A DNA stretch of 64,000 nucleotides from Candidatus Heimdallarchaeota archaeon (GTDB lineage: Archaea > Asgardarchaeota > Heimdallarchaeia > JABLTI01), in NCBI GenBank assembly GCA_019058275.1, contig JAHLVW010000062.1:62001-126000 (forward strand), given 5' to 3'. Below are positions 58,630-64,000 of the stretch, piece by piece (position 1 is the stretch's first letter; each line of letters opens with the position of its first letter). The notes under the pieces were generated by a model. It saw only the letters and a list, made by a program, of their open reading frames with translations, was not told the DNA's origin and made no database searches. A program made the translations under genes and the position numbers.

Positions 58630-60000
58630 ATGAAGTTCGAAAGAATAGTTTCTAAAGGGATTTCTAGTAATTCTTACTTTATTGCTGCAGATAATGAAGC
58701 AGCTGTGATTGATCCTAGAAGAGATGTTGATATTTATCTTGAGTTCGCGCAAAAATATAACGTAAAGATAACTAAGATTTTTGACACTCATAGAAATGAG
58801 GATTTTGTAAATGGATCGCCACAATTAGCTTACTTTACCGATGCTAAAATCTATCATGGACACAAGCTTGATTTTAAATATGGCGAACCTGTAAAAGAAG
58901 ATGATAAATTTCAAATAGATGAACTAAAGTTTGAAATCCTAGAAACACCCGGACATACACCTGAAAGCATTTCTATATTACTTAAAGCAGAATCAAATCC
59001 TACAAAACCTTTCATGATATTCACTGGAGATACTCTTTTTGCAGGGGATGTAGGTAGAATAGATTTTTATCGTGATGCAAAGAAGCAATTGGAAGCAGCT
59101 AAATGGCTTTATAAAAGCATATTTAATAAAATCCTAAAATTAAATGATGGAACTATAGTTCTTCCTGCTCATGGAGCAGGTTCAATCTGTGGAGGGGGTA
59201 TAACTAGTTTACCCTTTACTACAGTGGGATATGAGAAATTAACAAATCCAATGCTTCAATTGAAAAAGGATGAATTTATTGATTACAAATCGAAAGAGAA
59301 ATTCGAAATTGCTCCTAATATGTCTATACTTGAAAAATTCAATTTAGAAGGTGCACCAATTCTAAAAAGTAGTATACAACCCAAAGCACTAACCATTGAT
59401 GAGGTTAAAAATTTCATGCAAGAGGGAGCTCAAATTATTGATGTTCGAGAGCCCGAAAGCTATGCAGGAGGTCATATTCCAAATACTATTAGCATCTGGA
59501 AAAATGGATTACCAACATATGCATTATGGTTTTTGAATTATAACGATCCCATAGTACTTATCAAAAGCACTCATCAAGATGTAGATCAAAGTGTCAGATA
59601 CTTGATCAGACTTGGTTTTGATAAAATTGTAGGTTATTTGCGAGGTTTTCGTAATTGGTATATGAAAGGAGAGAAATATGAGGAAACATTGGTTTGGTCT
59701 GTGCACGATCTAAAAGAACATCTTGATGATGATCTTTATGTTCTAGATGTTAGAACAAATCATAACGTAGAAGAGAATGGCAAAATAAAGGGATCACATA
59801 ATGTGTTCTTAGGGAATTTACCAGAAAAGATATCAGAAATTCCTAAGGATAAGAAAATTGCTGTTTATTGCGATTCAGGATTTAAGACATTTTCAGGTGT
59901 TAGCTATTTGCTAAAAAATAAATTCAAAGATGTTATTGGTGTTTTCGGAAGTATGAGTGCTTGGAAGAATGCTGGGTATCCAGTTGAAGATGACAAATAA
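58630..60000 (+). CDS. ETHE1-like metallo-beta-lactamase fold with two rhodanese domains
   Basis: The protein (456 residues from ATG 58630; the track start adds a weak 19-residue tail) has an MBL domain to about residue 240 and two rhodanese domains (about 255-360 and 370-456). The MBL part resembles persulfide dioxygenase: IDPRRDVDIYLEFAQKYNVKITKIFDTHRNEDFVNG, TPGHTPESISILL, FTGDTLFAGDVGRID, LPAHGAGS. The first motif reads THRNED-F instead of THxHxDH, so only the first His remains. ETHE1 enzymes are mononuclear Fe proteins whose ligands are that His, the PGHT His and the GDTLF Asp, all kept. Rhodanese 2 keeps a Cys loop, VYCDSGFKTF; rhodanese 1 has VLIKSTHQD with no Cys. A role in sulfur metabolism is likely. 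Confidence 0.78.
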   Translation: MKFERIVSKGISSNSYFIAADNEAAVIDPRRDVDIYLEFAQKYNVKITKIFDTHRNEDFVNGSPQLAYFTDAKIYHGHKLDFKYGEPVKEDDKFQIDELKFEILETPGHTPESISILLKAESNPTKPFMIFTGDTLFAGDVGRIDFYRDAKKQLEAAKWLYKSIFNKILKLNDGTIVLPAHGAGSICGGGITSLPFTTVGYEKLTNPMLQLKKDEFIDYKSKEKFEIAPNMSILEKFNLEGAPILKSSIQPKALTIDEVKNFMQEGAQIIDVREPESYAGGHIPNTISIWKNGLPTYALWFLNYNDPIVLIKSTHQDVDQSVRYLIRLGFDKIVGYLRGFRNWYMKGEKYEETLVWSVHDLKEHLDDDLYVLDVRTNHNVEENGKIKGSHNVFLGNLPEKISEIPKDKKIAVYCDSGFKTFSGVSYLLKNKFKDVIGVFGSMSAWKNAGYPVEDDK

Positions 60001-60105
60001 GCAAAAGAACTCAAATTATAACTAATAAACTTTCAAAGTCATGTGAATCTTATAAATCGAAATAATAATATATGCAATTTGTAACTAAAATATAAGCGAA
60101 TCTGA

Positions 60106-60456
60106 ATGAAACAAATTAACATAATAACTCAGGAGGGCTCTGGGATTACAAATAGTAAACTAAAAGATGAAATAAGTAAAAGATGTCCAAATCCACAATC
60201 ACCATGTACAATTATCTTTAGAATTGGTGAAAATCTTCAATCATTCAATGCTGTTGTAGATATATTTACAAAGAAAGGATTTATTGTCCAAGAATTCGTT
60301 GATGACTTTATGTGTGTTTTATCACGTGAAAAAGATGTAATAAATGAATCTGTAAAAATAGAGCGCAATCAAGTACAAATCCAAGCATGGAAAGATACAC
60401 TATTAGATTTGTGTGATGATTTAGCTGATCATTGCAAGGAATTTGTAGGCAACTAA
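60106..60456 (+). CDS. Small protein of unknown function
   Basis: The 116-residue product MKQINIITQEGSGITNSKLKDEISKRCPNPQSPCTIIFRIGENLQSFNAVVDIFTKKGFIVQEF has an alpha/beta look with three Cys (CPNPQSPC, CDDLADHC). No signal peptide or membrane segment is present. It starts about 105 bases after the rhodanese protein and ends before a strong hairpin, so it may be the last gene of that unit. No family is recognised. Confidence 0.5.
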   Translation: MKQINIITQEGSGITNSKLKDEISKRCPNPQSPCTIIFRIGENLQSFNAVVDIFTKKGFIVQEFVDDFMCVLSREKDVINESVKIERNQVQIQAWKDTLLDLCDDLADHCKEFVGN

Positions 60457-60462
60457 TTCGCC

Positions 60463-60495
60463 TTGAAAAACTAGTTTATACTACTAGTTTTTCAA
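60463..60495 (+). terminator. Perfect 13-bp hairpin
   Basis: TTGAAAAACTAGT-ttatact-ACTAGTTTTTCAA, beginning 7 bases after the stop of the upstream gene, forms a very stable stem-loop. The tail on the + strand is not T-rich, so it may be a terminator of unusual form, a processing site or a dyad binding site. Confidence 0.45.
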
Positions 60496-60562
60496 AAGCT
60501 TACGTTAGATTTATTTTAGGAACATCAAATAAATTTGAATATATATAGCAAAACCTACATAG

Positions 60563-61054
60563 ATGAAAATTGGAGTGTGTATTTTAAATTTGAATACAGA
60601 TGAAATTGTGTTTAAAATAAACAACACTGATAACAAAATGATCTTCTTGACGGGTATCTTTGAAGGATTTTCTGCTTACAATTTAGCTATTGATAATAAT
60701 TATTCTTATTTAGATTTCAATTCATTTCTAAAAGAAAATAGAATTGATTCAGAACATTTCAAATCCTCTGATGCTTCAAGAACAACAGGAATAATAATTA
60801 GTATAGATCAATGGACACAAAAGACAGCTTACAAAGAACAAAAGGCAACAATAATTATTGATGGATTTGACCCAAAGAAAATACCTGATCTATTAACCAA
60901 GAGTTTATTGATGCAAGATTTACTTTACTTATCAAAAAACAATGCTAAACTTAAAGCCAATTTAGTCTTTATTATTGATGAAAAAAACGGCGCATTAGAA
61001 GAACAAATACTGCCTAAAATTCTAACTAATAGTCATATCATAAATCTTGCTTAA
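60563..61054 (+). CDS. Protein of unknown function, alpha/beta
   Basis: The 163-residue product MKIGVCILNLNTDEIVFKINNTDNKMIFLTGIFEGFSAYNLAIDNNYSYLDFNSFLKENRIDSEHF has a beta-hairpin start and alternating strands and helices (GIIISIDQWTQ, ATIIIDGFDPKKIPDLLTKSLLMQDLL, LVFIIDEKNGALEEQILPKI). The pattern is that of a small single-domain protein, possibly a profilin- or longin-like fold, but no motif fixes it. It is followed about 55 bases on by the MutY-like gene on the same strand. Confidence 0.45.
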   Translation: MKIGVCILNLNTDEIVFKINNTDNKMIFLTGIFEGFSAYNLAIDNNYSYLDFNSFLKENRIDSEHFKSSDASRTTGIIISIDQWTQKTAYKEQKATIIIDGFDPKKIPDLLTKSLLMQDLLYLSKNNAKLKANLVFIIDEKNGALEEQILPKILTNSHIINLA

Positions 61055-61109
61055 AACATTCATGGTTTCATAACTTTGGTAAAATAAAGTAAATAGATAT
61101 GATGTATAA

Positions 61110-61913
61110 ATGAAAGATCAAGAATTAAGTAAAATTAAAACATTTCAAACAAAGATTTTTGACTGGTGGAATACAAACAAACGCGAATTTCCCTGGAGAG
61201 AAACCACAGATCCTTATTTTGTTCTGCTTTCTGAAGTTATGCTGCAGCAAACACAGGCTACAAGGTCTATTGAGAAGTTTAAGCAATTTGTCGAGTCATT
61301 TCCAACAATTGATAGTTTAGCTGAAGCTCAAAAATCTGAGGTTCTAAAACAATGGTCTGGATTGGGTTATAATAGAAGAGCACTGTGGTTACAAGAAGCA
61401 GCAAAACAAATAATTGAGTTGGGAGATTTTCCTAAGTTTCCTGAAGCATTACAAGCTTTGAAAGGTATAGGCCCCTATACAGGAAGAGCAATATTGATTT
61501 TTGCTTTTAATTATGATTTATCAACAGTTGATACAAACATAAGAAGGATTTTGATAGCAGAGGGATTTGCTTCTGAGACTAATACAGAGAAAGAACTTTA
61601 TGATATAGCATTCAAAATACAACCAAAAGGGCGTTCAAGAGATTGGTATAGTGCTTTAATGGATTATGGTGCTACTGTACTAACAGCTGCAAAAACCGGA
61701 ATAAAACCTGTAACAAGCCAATCAAAATACAAAAACTCGAAGAGATTCTTTAGAGGTAAGATAGTTAAATTACTAACAATTCGAGAGAAAGCAACAAAAA
61801 ATAGGATCAGTAAAGAATGTAAAATACCAATAGTTGAAATTGACACGATTTTAGAGAAACTAGTTTCAGATGGTTTAATAAAAAAAGAAAGAAAAAGCTA
61901 TTCTTTGCCATAA
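61110..61913 (+). CDS. MutY-like HhH-GPD DNA glycosylase without Fe-S cluster
   Basis: The 267-residue protein removes a base, by family most likely adenine opposite 8-oxoguanine. REFPWRETTDPYFVLLSEVMLQQTQA contains the MutY-type FPWR motif and E42 in SEVMLQQTQ, the helix-hairpin-helix is LKGIGPYTGRAI (117-128), and the catalytic Asp is D141 in STVDTNIRR. MutY normally ends this domain with four Cys holding a 4Fe-4S cluster; here the region reads YGATVLTAAKTGIKPVTSQSKY with no Cys. The NUDIX-like C-terminal domain is also missing and a winged helix (KATKNRISKECKIPIVEIDTILEKLVSDGLIKKE) replaces it. Cluster-free members exist, so activity is plausible. Confidence 0.85.
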   Translation: MKDQELSKIKTFQTKIFDWWNTNKREFPWRETTDPYFVLLSEVMLQQTQATRSIEKFKQFVESFPTIDSLAEAQKSEVLKQWSGLGYNRRALWLQEAAKQIIELGDFPKFPEALQALKGIGPYTGRAILIFAFNYDLSTVDTNIRRILIAEGFASETNTEKELYDIAFKIQPKGRSRDWYSALMDYGATVLTAAKTGIKPVTSQSKYKNSKRFFRGKIVKLLTIREKATKNRISKECKIPIVEIDTILEKLVSDGLIKKERKSYSLP

Positions 61914-61926
61914 AAAGGAAAAAAAG

Positions 61927-61948
61927 AATGATGATAAAAATCATCATT
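61927..61948. terminator. Hairpin between convergent genes
   Basis: AATGATGAT-aaaa-ATCATCATT is a perfect 9-bp stem overlapping the stop of the minus-strand gene. On that strand it is followed by a T-rich run (cattctttttttcctt), fitting an intrinsic-type terminator. Confidence 0.55.
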
Positions 61949-64000
61949 TGACTTGTGCAAGGATTGACTCTAATTCTGATAAAATATCATTAAACCCTAA
62001 TTTCCTACACATTTTGATATCATGTTCGATTCTTTCTTTTATAGTACGAATATCTTTTGAAGTAACAATAGATGATTCTTTTTTATCTAGCCACGAATAG
62101 TATTCATCGATGTTTTTATCTAACATTGAACGAGAAGTTAAGTAGACACGATTACCTTCTAAAGTAAATCCTTTAGCTTCAGAGAATTCATTGATTGTTT
62201 GCTTTACTTCTCCTCTGTTTAGTTTCTTGTCTAGATAAGTGGATATCTCCTTAACAGTTAAGCTTTCAACACCAGAATCTCTTTGTTTTGCAAGGTAACG
62301 AAACATTTTCTGTTCGGGTTGTGTGGTCCAATAAATAGTAAAGAACACTCCTAGAAGTACAATAATACCAACTGCAATTCCTCCACCAATAGATACATAG
62401 ATCATTCTCAACCTTTGGTCAGGATTACTATTTGGATTGTTTGGATTAGTTCCAGCAGTGACTTCATCTAAATCTGATGCTCCATCACCATCAGAATCTA
62501 ATCTATTTGGATTTGTGAAATAGGTTTTCACTTCTTCTCCATCTAATAAGCCATCGTCATCGCTGTCTGCGTCTAAAGGATCAGTATTTGCTGCCATTTC
62601 TTCTATATTCGTCAATCCATCAACATCATAGTCTTCATTTGCATCAGCGAGAGAGGCATTAGTTCCAGCTTCAACTTCCCATTGATCACCCATACCGTCA
62701 GAATCCGTGTCTGAGTTGTGTGGATTGGTTCCTGCTTGATATTCTTCTACATTAGACAATCCATCGGAGTCATCATCAAAGATACCATCCTCAACAAGAG
62801 GATCAAAGAGATTGTCGACTTCCCATCCGTCAGACATTCCATCATCATCTGTATCACTTTTAGTTGGGTTAGTACCTAACAGATATTCTTCATAATTAGT
62901 AAGACCATCTAGATCATAATCAAGAGTAGCATCATCTTCCAATGGATTTGTATTATAGGTGATTTCCCATGCATCAAGCATTAAGTCACCATCTGTATCG
63001 TCGTTATTAGGATCGGGATGAACGTATCCAGTAGAATTTGCACCAGGATTATTTGTTTTATATAAACCGTAAACTTCTTCATAATCACTTAATTGATCAT
63101 TATCAGAATCACTATTGTTAAAATCTGTAAATAAATAACCTGTTAGATTTGCATCCGGATGATAGGGATTGTATATACCTAAAACTTCTAGACCATCACT
63201 TAATTGATCAGCATCCGTGTCATCACTTAAAGGACTATTTGTTGTTATCCAGCCAGTAGCATTAGCATAGGGATGATCTGGTGTATAATAGCCGAGAATT
63301 TCTTCTCCATCATTTAAACCATCAGAATCTGAATCATATGCATTCGGTCTTATGCCACCTATTAATCCTTCCGAATAGTTATATTCAAAATAATTGGTTA
63401 AACCATCACTATCTAGATCTAGATTAGCATCATCGCTTAATGGATCAAGTGTATAGTACACTTCATAGAAATCACGCATACCATCTGTATCTGTGTCATT
63501 TGATAAAGGATTAGTTCCCAAAGCGATTTCTTCTCCATCTTTTAATTGGTCATCATCGGAATCAGAATCGGTAGGGTCTGTGAAATAGGTATAAATCTCG
63601 ACATAATCATCCAAACCATCGGAATCTGAATCATCATTCATAGGATCTGTATAAAATCCATCTACTCCTAAGAAAGCTTCTTCAGAATCATAAATTGTAT
63701 CACCATCTGTGTCATTGTTTAAAGGATCTAAACCATAGAAATAGTCGTTAGTTGCGTATTTGTTATTTGGAGAATGTAAACCATAGAATTCAATACCATC
63801 AAGTAAGGTGTCGCCATCTGTGTCTGCGATTAATGGGTTAGTAAAAACATCATTAATCTCATAACCATCGTACAATAAGTCACTATCATTATCGAGTGAA
63901 ATGACCTCTAACCCATCAATACCATCTGATAGGTAAGCGAATTCATCTCTTGCTGTGATACCTAAACCGTCTCCACCATCATTGAATCGTCCACTGAATT
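61944..64000 (-). CDS. TSP3-repeat ectodomain / TM / winged-helix protein (5' end beyond window)
   Basis: The track starts this ORF at an internal TTG (63875), but the frame is open to the end of the window and reads DGGDGLGITARDEFAYLSDGIDGLEVISLDNDSDLLYDGYE, so the gene continues outside. About 500 visible residues are calcium-binding TSP3-like units (SDGLDDYVEIYTYFTDPTDSDSDDDQLKDGEEIALGTNPLSNDTDTDGM) spaced 20-40 residues apart. A membrane helix, IYVSIGGGIAVGIIVLLGVFFTIYW, follows, then a cytoplasmic winged-helix-like domain, MFRYLAKQRDSGVESLTVKEISTYLDKKLNRGEVKQTINEFSEAKGF, and a helical tail. It has the same general plan as the protein at 7.8 kb. Role is unknown; adhesion or calcium sensing with cytoplasmic output is an inference. 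Confidence 0.75.
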   Translation of the reverse strand, partial: FSGRFNDGGDGLGITARDEFAYLSDGIDGLEVISLDNDSDLLYDGYEINDVFTNPLIADTDGDTLLDGIEFYGLHSPNNKYATNDYFYGLDPLNNDTDGDTIYDSEEAFLGVDGFYTDPMNDDSDSDGLDDYVEIYTYFTDPTDSDSDDDQLKDGEEIALGTNPLSNDTDTDGMRDFYEVYYTLDPLSDDANLDLDSDGLTNYFEYNYSEGLIGGIRPNAYDSDSDGLNDGEEILGYYTPDHPYANATGWITTNSPLSDDTDADQLSDGLEVLGIYNPYHPDANLTGYLFTDFNNSDSDNDQLSDYEEVYGLYKTNNPGANSTGYVHPDPNNDDTDGDLMLDAWEITYNTNPLEDDATLDYDLDGLTNYEEYLLGTNPTKSDTDDDGMSDGWEVDNLFDPLVEDGIFDDDSDGLSNVEEYQAGTNPHNSDTDSDGMGDQWEVEAGTNASLADANEDYDVDGLTNIEEMAANTDPLDADSDDDGLLDGEEVKTYFTNPNRLDSDGDGASDLDEVTAGTNPNNPNSNPDQRLRMIYVSIGGGIAVGIIVLLGVFFTIYWTTQPEQKMFRYLAKQRDSGVESLTVKEISTYLDKKLNRGEVKQTINEFSEAKGFTLEGNRVYLTSRSMLDKNIDEYYSWLDKKESSIVTSKDIRTIKERIEHDIKMCRKLGFNDILSELESILAQVK

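Noticed and set aside
1-64000. CRISPR arrays, rRNA genes, tRNA genes
   Set aside because: I saw no regularly spaced direct repeats, no rRNA-like stretch and no convincing tRNA cloverleaf; a tRNA scan would be the decisive check.

Overview
The window is AT-rich, densely packed, intron-free DNA that reads as an archaeal chromosome, most likely from an Asgard-group (Promethearchaeota) archaeon. The archaeal signs are a tetrahydromethanopterin C1 pathway (mtd, ftr), a TrmB-like and a DtxR-like regulator, frequent TTG/GTG starts behind GGAG-type ribosome binding sites, and a tungsten-type aldehyde:ferredoxin oxidoreductase. The Asgard lean comes from a Ras-superfamily small GTPase, a truncated Arf-like GTPase, several copies of a longin/roadblock-like sensor domain, and a C-terminal GYEWF-type sorting anchor. 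Lineage below that level cannot be fixed from sequence alone. A bacterial-type GAPDH suggests some bacterial input.

Layout. 0-5 kb: end of a phosphotransferase gene, TIM-barrel isomerase, DtxR/MntR-like regulator, mtd, DUF2225-like protein, small GTPase, membrane Zn-ribbon protein. 5-15 kb: HEAT-repeat protein, a TSP3-repeat membrane protein with a cytoplasmic helical and Zn-ribbon tail, a ManC-like nucleotidyltransferase, a tRNA-guanine-transglycosylase-like gene paired with a DUF5591-like gene, a longin-like/membrane-protein locus with an in-frame TGA, and gap. 15-25 kb: TPR-longin protein, TrmB-like coiled-coil regulator, AOR, CrtI-like oxidoreductase, flavin reductase, a five-repeat secreted protein. 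25-35 kb: membrane-tethered winged-helix regulator, beta-propeller-like protein, DUF1847, a frameshifted TPR-longin gene, PAS protein, B12-radical SAM enzyme, secreted proteins. 35-47 kb: K+-independent-type H+-pyrophosphatase, a DUF2229/BadF-type activase operon, and an FtsX-type ABC transporter cassette flanked on both sides by broken cupin genes. 47-57 kb: M20 peptidase, truncated GTPase, DUF4097-like repeat protein, a compact SLOG-HTH / CSK-motif / nucleotidyltransferase operon divergent from an HD phosphohydrolase, ftr, a TGA-interrupted alpha/beta hydrolase, and a GT2 glycosyltransferase. 57-64 kb: unknown proteins, an ETHE1-like MBL-rhodanese, a MutY-like glycosylase lacking its Fe-S cysteines, and a second TSP3-TM-winged-helix protein running off the end.

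Themes. Membrane-spanning regulators couple outside domains (Ca-binding TSP3 repeats or a beta-rich domain) to cytoplasmic winged-helix or similar domains. Longin-like domains recur, twice behind TPR arrays. Several genes look broken: two in-frame TGA interruptions, two +1 shifts at poly-A runs in one gene, a GTPase cut after its G3 motif, two cupin halves and a C-terminal anchor remnant. The best candidate for an undescribed system is the 50.9-54.3 kb cassette, which looks like nucleotide signalling or conflict. The TGT/DUF5591 pair and the DUF2229 operon come next.
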